Below are positions 47,613-59,505 of a stretch of DNA of 64,000 bases, in pieces. The notes beneath the pieces were generated by a model that saw nothing but the letters and a program-made list of their open reading frames with translations, was not told where the DNA came from and did no database searches. Position 1 is the stretch's first letter, and every line of letters begins with the position of its first letter. The position numbers and the translations under genes are program-made. The stretch comes from Heterostelium multicystogenum (lineage: Eukaryota; Evosea; Eumycetozoa; Acytosteliales; Acytosteliaceae). The stretch spans positions 39,638-103,637 of the forward strand of contig RCNN01000096.1 of NCBI GenBank assembly GCA_003667245.1. The letters run 5' to 3'.

Positions 47613-48883
47613 TTGGCAAGACATCATTGTGTTGGATTCAATAGATTATTCTTTCGTTCAATGTCTACGGAATCAGGTGTTGTTAACTTTGCTGCACAAG
47701 GTGCGTGGGAATCAATAGAGCTAAATAACAATCATCTTGATCTAAGAAAGACTCTGTTGTCTGGTCAGTCATTTAGATGGAGGAGGCTTGGATCTGCTGA
47801 TTCGGAAGAGGTCGAGTGGGCAGGTCCTCTCAACAGGCATGTTGTTGTGCTCAAGAGAGTAGAGGATAGACTTGACTTCAAGTTTATTGATAAAGAGAAC
47901 CGAGTTAATCACAATACAGATCAATTTACTATTAAAGAGCGTCAAGCATTGTTGGTAGATTACTTTCATCTGCATCTAGACTTAAATGATCTTTGCAAGA
48001 AATGGGCAAGTGGTGGTCATTCTTTGAATCAACAGTTCAAAAATGTTTCTCAAGGCTTCGAAGGTTTGAGGCTACTAAGACAATCACCAATGGAATGCCT
48101 CTTTAGTTTCATCTGTTCACAAAACAACAATATCGGTCGAATAACAAAGATGGTCGAGTCTCTTTGTCGTTTTGGAGATGTTATTACAACACATCAGAAT
48201 ATTACCTTTCACTGCTTCCCAACTTTAGACCAGCTTTCAAAGATTAAAGAGGATCAGCTCAATACACTTGGATTTGGTTATAGATCAAAGTTTATTGTAA
48301 AATCCGTGCAGCAAGTTAAAGAAAAAGGAGGAGCCGCATGGCTGGAGTCACTCAGAGGCAAATCCTACGAAGAAGCACAAAAAAGAACTTACATCTCTCA
48401 TGGGTGTTGGCCAAAAAGGTATGAAACCTTCTACTTTTAAAAGTAAACTAGGATACTGACATTTCAATTTTAGTGGCTGATTGTGTTTGTTTGTTCTCAA
48501 TGGACAAGTTGGATATTGTACCGATAGACACTCACATCTTCCAAATCTCCAAAAAACACATGCCATCTCTTGCGAGGAAATCACTTACACCAAAAATATA
48601 TCAAGACATTAGAGAGTTCTGGAAAGAGCAATTCGGTCAATATGCTGGTTGGGGTCACACCATTTTGTTTGCCAATGAAATAGCCGAGTTTAAATCAGTA
48701 TCCAAAACAACAACAACAACAACAACTACAACAACAACATCCACAACAACAAAGAACAAAGTAAAGAAAAGAGAGAATGTACCAGGAGACACCAAAGAAG
48801 ATCACATCGATAACGAGGCGCTCGAGGCTGATTTTAAATTAGAGGAAGAAGAAGTATTTGATACGAAAGAAGATAAAAACTAA
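47613..48883 (+). CDS. ogg1: 8-oxoguanine DNA glycosylase OGG1
   Basis: This is a base-excision repair enzyme with AP-lyase activity. The start could be 47613 (MARHHCVGFNRLFFRS, which resembles a mitochondrial presequence) or MSTESGVVNF at 47661. The N-terminal OGG domain has LDLRKTLLSGQSFRWRRL. The catalytic domain has SPMECLFSFICSQNNNIGRI and TKMVESLCRFG. The helix-hairpin-helix LMGVGQK/VADCVCLFSMDKLDIV spans an intron (about 48419-48472), with Lys of GVGQK as the Schiff-base residue and Asp in VPIDTHIF (about 48526) as its partner. An A6 run at 48379-48384 is one base too long and hides ELTSLMG. The C-terminus adds a poly-Thr stretch and an acidic tail not typical of animal OGG1. All catalytic features are present. 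Confidence 0.93.
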
Positions 48884-49069
48884 TAAATGATCACCATTTT
48901 CATTCAAACCTGTGTTTTGTGGGCAATCCGCAATCCACATTTCTGAATCTTTTTTTAGATGTGATTTTATTTTTAAATTTAAAAATTGGTTGTGGGCTGA
49001 TTGATCAGTTATTTGTGTTGTTAGAATCAAGTCACTTGATTATTTATATCGAAATCGATCCAAGAATTT

Positions 49070-50081
49070 ATGACTTCATCATCAACATCATCACCGCAGT
49101 TGACTTCATCTGGTGAAAGACAGTTGAAAAAACCAGGTATTCATATCGACCAAGATGGTTGCCTCATCAAGAGAGTTTTGAAAGAAGGTAGTGGCGAGTT
49201 AGCTCAACCTAATTCAATTGTAACCATTCATTACGAAGCATATCTGTCAAGTGGCCCACTCTTTGACTCAACTGTACAGCAAAATGCACCGCTCACATTC
49301 CGTCTAGGAAAGAAATAAGGTTGTGGATGCCGTTGAAATGGCAATACCAACAATGAAAGTCGGCGAGGATGCAGAAATAGTGACTACACCCAAGTATGCA
49401 TTTGGCAAGCATGGTTTGCCTCCCTTCATACCACCAAATGCCTCTATTATCTACAAAATACAACTGATTTCATCCAAGTTGGATACTGTAAATATCTCAT
49501 TGTCAGAGACTCCCCATATACTTCTCATCTAATCTTCAAACCAATCAATCAATCAATAACAGGAATACTCTAGCTTCGATACACTTGTAGCTAAAGTTAA
49601 AGAAGTAAAAGAAAAAGGAAATCTATACTTTGGTCAACAGAAATACAAACTAGCCATGAAGTATTATATTAGAGTACGTTGACATGGAAGCAAGAAATCA
49701 ATTGTGATCTGGTAGTTTGCTAACTATCATTGCTTGTTTATATATTTATAGGGCATCTGGTTGCTAGGCGATACGAGGCACACATTGGTATTGAATGATA
49801 CCAATTCAAAGACATTAAAAGACACATTGATCGTGTTATATTTGAATTTGGCAACCTGTAACATTAAGCTTACTGATGGTAAACGTGCGCTCACCAATTG
49901 CGAGAAGATTCTGGAGTTGGGTGGAAGCAGTGCCAAGTTTTACTACAGAATGGGACAAGCATACTCACTGAATAAACAATATGAACAAGCGAAGCGTTGT
50001 TTAGTCCAAGCTATTCGACTCGAACCTAATGACACAATGCTAAGAGATGAATTAGAAAGCATTAAGAAGCATCTACAATAA
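49070..50081 (+). CDS. FKBP-type PPIase with TPR repeats
   Basis: This is an FK506-binding-type isomerase fused to TPRs, of the FKBP4/5/6 kind, which usually bind Hsp90. Start ATG 49070 ([20 protein letters not shown]). The FKBP domain has [38 protein letters not shown] and FRLGK, then [20 protein letters not shown] and [19 protein letters not shown] (49320-49455). The extra A at 49313-49315 creates a false stop. Introns are at about 49487-49560 and 49675-49751. The TPR part is [60 protein letters not shown], ending SIKKHLQ at 50081. Some drug-binding aromatics are not conserved (for example 'VDAVEMA' replaces the usual 'GWE'), so catalytic activity may be weak. Confidence 0.9.
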
Positions 50082-50478
50082 TAACTCAATCATACATAAC
50101 TCACTGTACAAAACAACTTTAACATGTATTATAATTTATAAATCAAACGCAAATCAACAACAAACAAACGAACGAAACAAAAAGAATGAACAAACATTAC
50201 AAAACATTAGATGATATATATATATAGATAAACACTTTAGAATATTATAGTTATACTATTATTATTACAACAAATAAAATGATAAATGAAATTTATTTAA
50301 TTTACATAATGAAGCTATGTTTGTGTAGTTGTTTGGTTTGAGTGTCAGGGAAGCGAAGGGAGAGGAGAAGTTGTTTAATATCTTTATAAAGAGTTTGACT
50401 TTAAAAGATTGAATCAATATAAATAATAAATAGAATGAGTTGTATGTTGGTTTCCATGCTGTTGTTTTCATATGATCA
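50082..50478. other. Short spacer between convergent genes
   Basis: 3' regions of the FKBP-TPR and F-box/LRR-like genes; AT-rich with no gene seen. A frame on the minus strand at 50265-50645 is a shadow of the LRR gene. Confidence 0.6.
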
Positions 50479-52267
50479 TCAAAGATTTCTAACAAAGACA
50501 GCTTTGTAGTTTTCAAGCTCGTAAACATTGTAGAGATTCTTGAACTTGTTTGGCATTGGTCGAAGCTGCATATTTGTAGCGTGAATCTTCTGGAGCGATC
50601 CTTGGTTCTTGGCGATGATGTCAAAGAACAAGCCAGTGAATGCATTTGGTAGATTCGATATGTTGAGCTTTCTAAGATATGTGTTGGAGGCTATTGCGTG
50701 GAAGAGCGTCTCTAGGATATCTTTATGGGTGATCTCAAGAGCGCTGTCCGAACTAACTTCAGAGAGGTATTTATAGTGTTCAAAGTCGGCAAACATTAGA
50801 TTTGGATTGCGGTTGAATCGCAAATGTATATACAATCGCCTAAGTTTGGTTGACTGTACCGCAAGCATAGTCGAAAGCTCTGAAATTACAAGTGGAGGTG
50901 GGTGGTGAAGCTCAAGATGTGTCAAATTCGACAGTCCACCAACGAAGAGATTCGATTTAATGAATGGGGAAACCACTGCTTCAAGACCAATTTGTTGTGG
51001 TATTTCGGCAGAAATGGACAAGCAGCATGAAATATTTATATCCAAGTAGAATTGCACTGAAAGCCGCTCGAGATTGGCATTGAAATGGAGTGGATTGTCG
51101 AATGTTTCGCGTGTGAAGCTCTTTTCGTTTAGTGACAGCGACAGTAGTTTGAGGCTGGGCTTGGAAAGTATGCCAGAGTCGATGATTTGTCTTGAAATGG
51201 GGATGTAAGAACCAAGACGTGTCAGGGTTTTGTTGGACAAAAGAAAGGATAGCAGCTCGCTTGATAAATTAGGTTGATTTGGTTTCTTTGAAGTTGGTGG
51301 AAAATATGGATATCCTTTGGAGTCTATGAGCAATGATTCGTATTGGTATAGCCAGTTCAGGTAGAGGGTGTTTAAATGTTTGAATCGCAAGAGGAGATGC
51401 CATGGGAATTGATGTTGTTCGTCATCGATGACCATGATACTAAGATATTCAAGTTGGGAGCAAAGCGGAGTCGAGGAGAGAATATCGTAGTAAAAGTGGA
51501 CTACGTGCGAGATGTTTTGATGGTTGCTATTGATGCCAAGTGTAAGCGATTTCAATGTGAATGATCTCTCCATGATGTATTCCGCTAGATGTGAGAAATC
51601 GATGCTATTGTCGTTCCAGGTTAGTGAGCTGGAGGTGCTGTCATTTTCATTGGGCGGAACAGATACAGATGTAATTTCTAAAGTGGTGAGATTTCTAGTG
51701 ATGGTGGACAGCTCATTTAGAATCAGATTGATTGGCGCCTGTGATGCAGGAGTCATCGAGTTGACTCCAAGTTGAGTAGACCATTTGGAGTTGCATTCAT
51801 TGAAACTAGTTGCTGAATCGATTTGATAACTGCGATATTGTTGTCATAGTAGAATCGCGACCAATTGATTTCCCATGACTCGAGATGTGAGTAGGACTGG
51901 CAAAGTGTCTGCATCAGTTGATTGGTGGGTGATGGTAGAAGACTGAGTCCGCTCACAATGTCGCCATGTGAAATATCCTCTGACACTAAATTACGGAAGG
52001 TATCTTATCAGCTGGTATCTCCGACGGGTGGGACCCAGATGAAAGAACGACTGCAAAGGTGCGGCTGAAGACACTCTATGCAAATAAGAGTCGCTGACCA
52101 ACTGAGACACCATATCGAACCATCTCCAGCAAACCAAAACAAAGGTCCTGGTTCAGCTGATTGAATTCCTTGCGATTCACACACATCCACATAATTTTGT
52201 CCAACAAAATATTTGGCAAAGTGACCAGTTTTTTCTCTGGCGGAGGTGGAGTAACAAATATAATCAT
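50479..52267 (-). CDS. F-box/LRR-like protein (unrecognised orthologue)
   Basis: This is a probable substrate adaptor or scaffold with leucine-rich irregular repeats, a type very common in dictyostelids. Start ATG 52267, with an F-box-like start KLVTLPNILLDKIMWMCVN. A long Leu-rich region (51750-50479) has LRR-like lines: LEYLSIMVIDD, HLNTLYLNWL, LKLLSLSLNEKS, LERLSVQFYL, LTHLELHHPPP, LRRLYIHLRF and LRKLNISNLPNAFTGL. It ends in LENYKAVFVRNL. The middle (52140-51990) is out of frame relative to both sides, and 51775 has another break, so at least two shifts occur. No intron is required. I do not recognise a specific orthologue. The F-box call rests on a short match and is tentative; the LRR character is clear. 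Confidence 0.7.
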
Positions 52268-54126
52268 TTCCCAGACTTGTCTATATCATAAATGAACTAA
52301 CAATAAATGTTATAAACCTGGAATTCCAACTCTATATAATCGATTTAACTAAACTAAATAAAATAGAGCTAGTGGTGTTGTTTTAGTTGTTGTGCTGACT
52401 GAGGTGAGCTAAAGTCTGTATTGAAGTAGGAGAAACTAAACTAAATTATCTGCAATTAAACTGAGCTATTTGGCATCAAATAAATTCGATTAATTAGCAA
52501 TCTTATCCTATCCAGCATAATATATATTAAATCATATGTATGATGTCTATCTGTCGATGTGATCTACTTTTAATTAAAGTAAATAATTAAGTGACTGGAT
52601 TTGATCTATTGATAGGTTGAGGACAAACAACAACACCAACACCAACATCAACATCAAGAACAGATCCTAAAAGAGTAAAAAGACTTGGTCGAAAGCAGTC
52701 AATCGTTGTGTGGTCTCATTGGGAATTTAGAAACAACAATAATATATTTTTATAGTTTGGTGGTGATTTTTCCTACTACTTCTATTTGATATCTGCCAAG
52801 TTGGATTAAGCTGATGAAAAATAGAAATAAGATATGCTTTGAGATTATTCAATTTATTATATTATAATTATTTTTATTATTATTATTATTTTTTATTATA
52901 ATTATTATTATTTTTAGATTTTAATTTTATTGTGTTGTTGTTGGTGAATGATTAATAATTATTGGTGATTTTGGTGATTATTTTATATTTGTTAATGTAA
53001 ATTGATGAGATATGGAATGAAATGAGTGTATGTCTACTCTCACACCAACACTCCATAACATAACCCAATAGAAATGATTCGTTTGTGTGGTAGAGATAGT
53101 GGTGTGTGTTGGTGGTAATCATTATTAATTTGGCCAAACACACACTCTTTTTGGAGAATGCTCATCAATAAAACAGTGTTGTATCTATCTTTATAATGTC
53201 CCTCTATCTATGTCATCTATGATTGTTTTGAAAGAAATTAAAGAGAAAGCATAAAGAATTAAATGAGATGTGTGTGTTGGTGGTGTTGATGGGGATAGTG
53301 AGAGAATTACCACTTCTAATCGTTTGTCTCTTAATATTCTATTTCTTCACGAACATTATAATTCTTTGAATAAATCAATGCTATGTCTCGATTACTATAG
53401 CTCTATAATAGTAATACTTACTTTATAATTGTATTAGTTAATTATAATACTTCACAAAGACGACTCTTCCAAATTTAAAACTAAAGTTATTATTATATTA
53501 TAATAGTTATTACTTGATATGAGATCTCAATAGATATTATGATGATAATGATGATGATGATGATGATGTATATTCAATTGCAAAACGAATCATTACAATT
53601 AATAATCCATCATATCTGATATCTATCTTGCATAAAACTAAAAACTATATAGGTATGATTATATAATATAGTCTAATCTAATGATTGATAGAGAGATACT
53701 ACTATTAAAGTGTTATTATAATGATATGTATGTTTGCAAATTAAATTATGTTCTTTGCTTTTTTAAAGAAGAGTCAATGCAAGGTTAACAACTATGAAAT
53801 CAAGTGAAGCAAGCACACGCGTGATTAAAATCATTGGAATTATCTCCCTCCCGCCCAACAACAAAAAAAACACTCTATTTATATCAAACATTGCACACAC
53901 GCTCAACGAAATTGTCAGTCAGGTCTGAGAAACTTATTTTTAAACTGTCACACAAAGTTTCTTGTTGCACTTGGTACCAACCATGTGAGAAAATTTGAAA
54001 AAAAAACCTAATGATGATGTCCAATTTCTTGGTATTAATTTATGATGGTTGTGTTATCTTACCAACTTTGAATTGACACTCATTAATCAAATATAATATT
54101 TTGTTGTTACAAACAAAAAATAAAAA
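52268..54126. other. Divergent spacer between LRR and Mgm101 genes
   Basis: About 1.9 kb. G/T-rich blocks that could bind a G-box factor are at about 53097-53116 (TGGTGTGTGTTGGTGG) and 53268-53285. An inverted AACACACAC lies at about 53140. A (GAT)n run is at 53539-53570. No gene is seen. Confidence 0.5.
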
Positions 54127-55231
54127 ATGAATGGTGTTAATAGATTTATTCAAAGATCATCTAGATTATTGAGCAATACTGGTGCTTGCTGGTTGACTAC
54201 CGGTAGATTGCCAATCAACAACAACAACAACAATGGTAAACTCTTGTCAAGAATGAATGTTAGTGCACCTGTCACCACCACCACTATGGTCGGTTGCAGA
54301 TCCTATGGCTCTAACAGTGGAAGCAAAGTGTTGTTTGCTGATGAGAAGTTCTATCAAGAGGAAAAATATGCTGGTATCTCCAAGGAACCATTCTCAAAGG
54401 AGATCACTGATATCTTGTTGGCGGATTTGAGTAATCACGATATCGAGATCAAGCCTGATGGATTGTTATACCTTCCGGAGATCAAGTACCGTCGTATCTT
54501 GAATCAGGCATTCGGACCTGGTGGTTGGGCTCTCAAGCCAATGGGTCCACCAGTTGTTGAGAATGGAAGCTTGATCAGACCATACGCACTCTACTGTCTC
54601 GGTCGTTACATCTCAGAATCAATCGGCGAGCAGCCATACACCGAGAGTGGATTCATCTCCTTTGCAACTGCCACAGAAGCAGCCAAGTCCAATGCACTCG
54701 TACGTTGCTGCAAGGATCTTTGGTATTGGATCATCTCTCTGGGATCCAAACTTTATCCGTGCATGGAAACAGACCTATGCTATCGAAAGATTCTACGAAA
54801 ACGTCAAGACCAAAGAAAAGAAGAAGCTATGGACAACCAAGTCCAATCCAACTCCAGGTTATCCATGGAAGGAGTTGTCCAGTCCAGCTGGATCAGAGTC
54901 TTCAATTCCACCACAAGAAACTATTGCATATCAAGGTCAAGAAGAATCATCTGAATCACCAGTTCAACAGCAACAACATCAACAACAACAGCACCACCAA
55001 CAACAACAGCAGCAACAAAACAATTACAACGACAATGAAGAAATAGACGTAGATTCAATTGTACCACCACAATTCAAGAAGTACAGTGGAAAGACATGGA
55101 GAGATGTAATCAACGATCCAAAGGGAATACAATACATTCAGTGGGCATCACAAAACTTTTCAGGAAAAGTACAGTTGCAAGCAAAAGCCATCTATGACTG
55201 GATCGAACAGAATACCCATCAGCAACAATAA
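54127..55231 (+). CDS. mgm101: Mgm101 mitochondrial genome maintenance protein with extra C-terminal module
   Basis: This is a Rad52-superfamily single-strand annealing protein of mitochondrial nucleoids. Start ATG 54127 gives an Arg/Ser-rich presequence (MNGVNRFIQRSSRLLSNTGA). The Mgm101 core (about 54400-54800) has YLPEIKYRRILNQAFGPGGW, LIRPYALYCLGRYISES, FATATEAAKSNALVRCCKDL and, after an extra T at 54719-54721, GIGSSLWDPNFIRAWK and KTKEKKKLW. These match yeast Mgm101 almost block for block. A Gln/His-rich linker (about 54960-55030) leads to a C-terminal module (55050-55210): VPPQFKKYSGKTWRDVIND, GIQYIQWASQNFSGK, AIYDWIEQ. Yeast Mgm101 has no such tail that I recall. Intronless. It is convergent with the dCTP deaminase-like gene, 74 bp away. 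Confidence 0.93.
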
Positions 55232-55260
55232 ATAACTACACTGCATTGATTCGTTCAAAT

Positions 55261-55284
55261 CACTATCACTATCACTATCACTAT
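55261..55284. repeat. (CACTAT)4 tandem repeat
   Basis: Four CACTAT units in the 74-bp gap between the convergent mgm101 and dCTP-deaminase-like genes. Simple sequence. Confidence 0.8.
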
Positions 55285-55305
55285 TCTATTTTTATTGACA
55301 AAACT

Positions 55306-56050
55306 TTATAAAGTATTCTCTTGGAATTTACCTTTGTAGGAAGCCTCACCCTTAAGCTCCATAAATACAAATTGCAAATCCGAGTTCCTGGAGTTAATTC
55401 ATATCGATTCTATAATATTAGTTAAATCGAAGCAAGTTAGAGATTTGTTGAAATCCAAGTATATATATATATATATCGATAGTATAGTTACACTTGAGGC
55501 ATTGAAAATCTCGAGAACTTGTCGGTTGTGAATGTTTGGCATCATGAAACCTGCCGAGATGTGTACGAATAAACCTAATCTTGCAAATCTAATATTGGTT
55601 GTTAGCATGTCCGCTGCTTTGACTTGACTACCACTGACACCTACCTTGATCGACCTTCCAACAGTCCACAGTACTTGGTTGATAGTTCAATTCTTTCTTC
55701 GGTAATGGCCAAGCAAGTGGTGTTTGGTTCGAGCAGGAATGTTTCACCTGGCTTCAAAAATAATTTTCGTTGTGATGTCTTGATAGTTGGTTTCGGCAGT
55801 AACCTTGATCGTCTTGCACCTCCTTTGAAAATACTCTAAACTCATTGGACAAAGTAAGATCGACCGATGCGCATCCTACAGCATTTTTATCGAAAGGCAC
55901 AATCTTTATATCACTGTCATTTTAATTAATTATCAACATACAACAACATGATGAGAAATTGTGTTGAAATAGTTATCAACCAAAAGCTTCACATGATACA
56001 TACCCACTATCAATTGCCTTAAAAAATTCATCTCTAGATAAAACAGTCAT
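55306..56050 (-). CDS. dCTP deaminase / dUTPase-superfamily protein (Dcd-like)
   Basis: This is a predicted dCTP deaminase (dCTP to dUTP), or a bifunctional relative. Start ATG 56050: MTVLSRDEFFKAIDSG, then a GTATGT intron (about 56005-55926) to DIKIVPFDKNAVGCASVDLT and LSNEFRVFSKE. After a frame break near 55820 come LLEPNTTCLAITEERIELS and TKYCGLLEGRS; a short intron (about 55650-55594) joins to RFARLGLFVHISAGFMMPNI and RQVLEIFNAS. The last exon has YELTPGTRICNL, then (shifted) MELKGEASYKGKFQENTL and stop 55306-55308. The GRS-ARLGL loop, the LE(I/F)xN Glu that is catalytic in bacterial Dcd, and the ending RICxLxFxEL-G-YKGKFQ are all present. Motif order is complete. The family is mainly bacterial, archaeal and viral, so a eukaryotic copy is notable. 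Confidence 0.83.
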
Positions 56051-57014
56051 TTCTATACCTATATTTATTTATTTCTATATTATTTTATTTATTTATTTAC
56101 TTATTTATTTATTTATTTATTTATCTATTGATTATTAGTCTAAGCTTGGGCTATTATAATATGGTTTGTTTCCAAATCAAACATTCAGTCCCTGATCAGA
56201 AATTAAGTTCAAACCCCAGTGTCATATATTAAAATTTAATTTGATTTTTAATTTAAAATTAAAAAATATATTTTATAATATTTTTACAATTAGAATTGAC
56301 TTTACAACTTGATTTGATTTACTAACACTGACTAAAGCTCGTGTACTATCTGAGATAAAATTAGACTTATCTTTTTAAATGCGTATCTACTTGTAATTCA
56401 ATCATGTATTTGATTACTAGTTTTATTTAAAGGCTTTCTTTTTGTTTTTGTTTTTTTTTGTTATAATATTATATAATCATACATATTAGAATTATTGATT
56501 AAATTGATACAACAATTTTATATATATAGGATACAAGTTGATTGGAGTGATCATCACTTATTGAACCGAAAATATATCTCAACCTATATTATTATATACA
56601 TAAGATTAATATCATCTTGCATTTGTGTATGTTAAAAATTACTCATATGAGTGTAGATCTTACAAGATATTGATGTTATTATTATATAATATTCATATTT
56701 TGAAGAAGTTAAATGTTGTTGATAAAATGTGTATATCATCATCTAACTCCAGTTTCTATTGGTGATGGTGTTAACTATTTGTGTTAAAAATAGAGGTAAC
56801 AGTTTTGAAATTAATATTTTCAAAAATAAATATAATAATAACAAATACAACAATAAAGATATTATATTATTCAACAAGTATGTTGATTAATTACATTCTT
56901 TCCAATACAATTCCAATCCAAATAATAATATTTTAATATCATCAAATAATTAGTCAGTAGTAATAGTATTATTTATTATATGTTTTGTTGGTAATTAATT
57001 CATTAATTATTAAA
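56051..57014. other. Divergent spacer between dCTP-deaminase-like and ABCG genes
   Basis: AT-rich promoter DNA. An (ATTT)n run is at about 56064-56127 and an 8-bp palindrome CTGATCAG at about 56195-56202. A GTTCAAACC string near 56210 looks like a tRNA T-loop but no cloverleaf forms. No gene is seen. Confidence 0.5.
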
Positions 57015-58963
57015 ATGGGACTCTACAGACCAACAACAACATCATCATCCATCTGAAAAAGAGATGGTTACAATTGAAAATTTTAAACAAAAAAGTTTGG
57101 CACGTTCTTTAAGTACACTCGATATTGACCTGGAACTTGGCTTAGAAGAAGCAAAAACTAGACTATGACTTCAAGAGAGATGCCACACTTACTTTTAAGA
57201 GTGTCTCTTATGAGATAAAAACCAAAAAGAAAAAGATGACCATTATTAGGGATATCAATGGAATTGTAGCGCCAGGTGAAATTTGTGGAATTTTTGGCCC
57301 GTCTGGATCTGGAAAAAACCACTCTACTCGATATATTTTGGCAGAAAAGGATTCTGGCGATGTTGGTGGCTCCATTTTGATCAATGGAATGAAGATTCAA
57401 AATGGATACAAGAGAATATGTACCTATGTCACTCAAGAAGATATCTTGCTGCCTACTCTAACAGTTCTAGAAACTCTCTGGTTTCATGCGGATATGAGAC
57501 TTCCATCAACTTTTACTAAACAACAAAAGATGAATAGAGAATCAATTGGGTTTTGGAAAAAATTGGACTAACACATCGTGCCAATGCTAAGATTGGTGGA
57601 ATCCTCCCTGGAGGTTTACTACTAAAGAGGTTTGTCTGGAGGAGAGAAGCGTCGTGTGTTAACATTGGATGTGGATTGGTTACTATGCCATCGATCATCA
57701 TTCTTGACGAACCAACTAGTGGACTAGACAGTAGCTCTGCCGTCTCTGTGATGAAGACTCTAGTCAATCTTGCCAAGAACAATAATGTAACTGTTCTTTG
57801 CTCCATTCACCAACCGAGATCAGAGATCTATTCATCTTTTTTCAAAGGTATTAGTTTTGGCATCTGGAAGATTGGTTTATTATGGATCCAAACCTGTAGA
57901 TCATTTTATTGGCTTGGACATACCATTCCCAGAACAAACCAACCCTGCAGACTATTATTTTGGACTCTGTTACCAAACTAATAGAGAGTGGACAGGTAAA
58001 TCAGATTGCCGATAGTCTATCAAACGACTATGCACAACAAGTAGAAACCTATCTTGTCTCTACTGGTATCATCAATGGCGGTGTTTCTGGAGATGTATAT
58101 TCCACCCACACCAGCAATAATATGTTCCATCAATTTAAGGTGTTGTGTTATAGGAGCATTTGGGACTACATTCGTAATCCATATTGCATATTCATTCGAT
58201 TCCTTACCTCGGTGATTTGTGGTATTTTGTTTGGTGTTTGCTTCTACCATTTGAAATTCGACACCAGAGGTTTAGAAAGCAGATCGTCGCTTCTGTTCTT
58301 TTTGATATCATCCTCAATGCTTCAGCCATTCTGCTCTGTGGGACTGTTCATTTCAAAACGTCTGCTGTTCAATGCTGAACGAGAAAATGAAACTATACCA
58401 CAGTTTACCTTTCTACATGTGCTCCATTTTATTTGAGATAATAGTTGCTACCATATGCATGCTGGCATCAATGTCAATTACCTACTGGATGGCCGGACTC
58501 AACAAAGATGTAGAGCATTACTTTTTCGCAATGTTTGTGCTTTGTGATCAACCATCTTACAGCAGAGTTTCTTCTTCTGGTGATTTCCAACATCACAGTT
58601 AACATGGACATCACTTTTACAGTGGGGGCAACCATTGTTATTACCAATCAGCTGTTTGCCGGATTCTTTGTTCGAACAGATTCGTTACCGGCATCATTTG
58701 GATGGATACATCATATCAACTTTGCTTACTACGGTTTCAGAGCACTTCAAATTAACGAATTTGAAGAATACAAGCACATAAATTGTGACCCAAAACATCC
58801 AAATCCAGCAATGCCCTGCATAACAGGAGAACAATTTTTGACCAACTTTGACATATACGATAACGATCGTTTCCAAGATGTTGGATATCTCTCAATATTT
58901 ATATTTGTCTTCTTTATATTGAACTATCTTGCATTACATTTCTTACATCATGAAAAGAGATAG
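57015..58963 (+). CDS. ABCG (White/WBC) half-transporter
   Basis: This is an ABC transporter of the G subfamily, with the ATPase domain before the membrane domain. The start is uncertain; ATG 57015 is followed by frame breaks. The NBD has GEICGIFGPSGSGK (Walker A, 57280-57320; an A6 run at 57313-57318 is one base too long), CTYVTQEDILLPTLTVLETL, LSGGEKRRVNIGC (signature, hidden by an extra A at 57624-57626), IIILDEPTSGLDSSSA (Walker B and D-loop) and LCSIHQPRSEIYSSF (H-loop). The linker includes NPADYYLDSVT. The ABC2-type membrane domain (58130-58963) has CYRSIWDYIRNPYCIF, VICGILFGVCFYHL and a final loop with conserved Cys residues (HINCDPKHPNPAMPC) before FIFVFFILNYLALHF. At least six frameshifts are present. 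All key motifs are recoverable. Confidence 0.9.
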
Positions 58964-59505
58964 GAAAGATAGATATGAATTCATAGAAATAAAAAATATA
59001 AACAAAAATCATATTAGTTTATTCATTATAATATTACTTGTACTACTTGTATGTTTGCATATTTTAATGATCAAAACTAAAGCGATGATGTGCAAAGCGC
59101 TCTTCTTTGCTGATGTTGTTCAAAGAATTGTCAAAAAAGGTTTCAGACCTACTGAAGTTACGAATTCGTATTCAGCATATGATTGGCGTTTTTTTATTCA
59201 AATAATGATGAGATGACGAAGGCAAAAATAGTCCAGGTCACTTTGAATATTTCTGCAAAGCCTCTGATTAATCATTTATTAATATAATATTATATTAATT
59301 TATGATCATTCTCATTGGACACAATATTAGTTAACTTGTATCATTTCATTGATAGGCTTTTGTTTTATTTGAAATGCAAAAGCTTTGTTGTGGAATGTAT
59401 AATGAAATGATTTCAGGAACAACGGCTTTATCAATTATTATTTTAAGATGAAGATCTTTGGCGGTGAGCATTCATGGCTGTACAGATCTTTTGAGGAGGA
59501 ATAAA

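Noticed and set aside
56140..56240. tRNA-like GTTCAAACC string
   Set aside because: No acceptor, D or anticodon stem can be formed around it on either strand.
57015..58963. ABCG gene as a pseudogene
   Set aside because: All motifs persist across frames, and the breaks are extra bases in homopolymer runs like those in essential genes nearby, so sequence error is more likely.
58929..59216. 95-codon frame with a hydrophobic stretch at the end of the ABCG gene
   Set aside because: It overlaps the true ABCG C-terminus in another frame and looks compositional.
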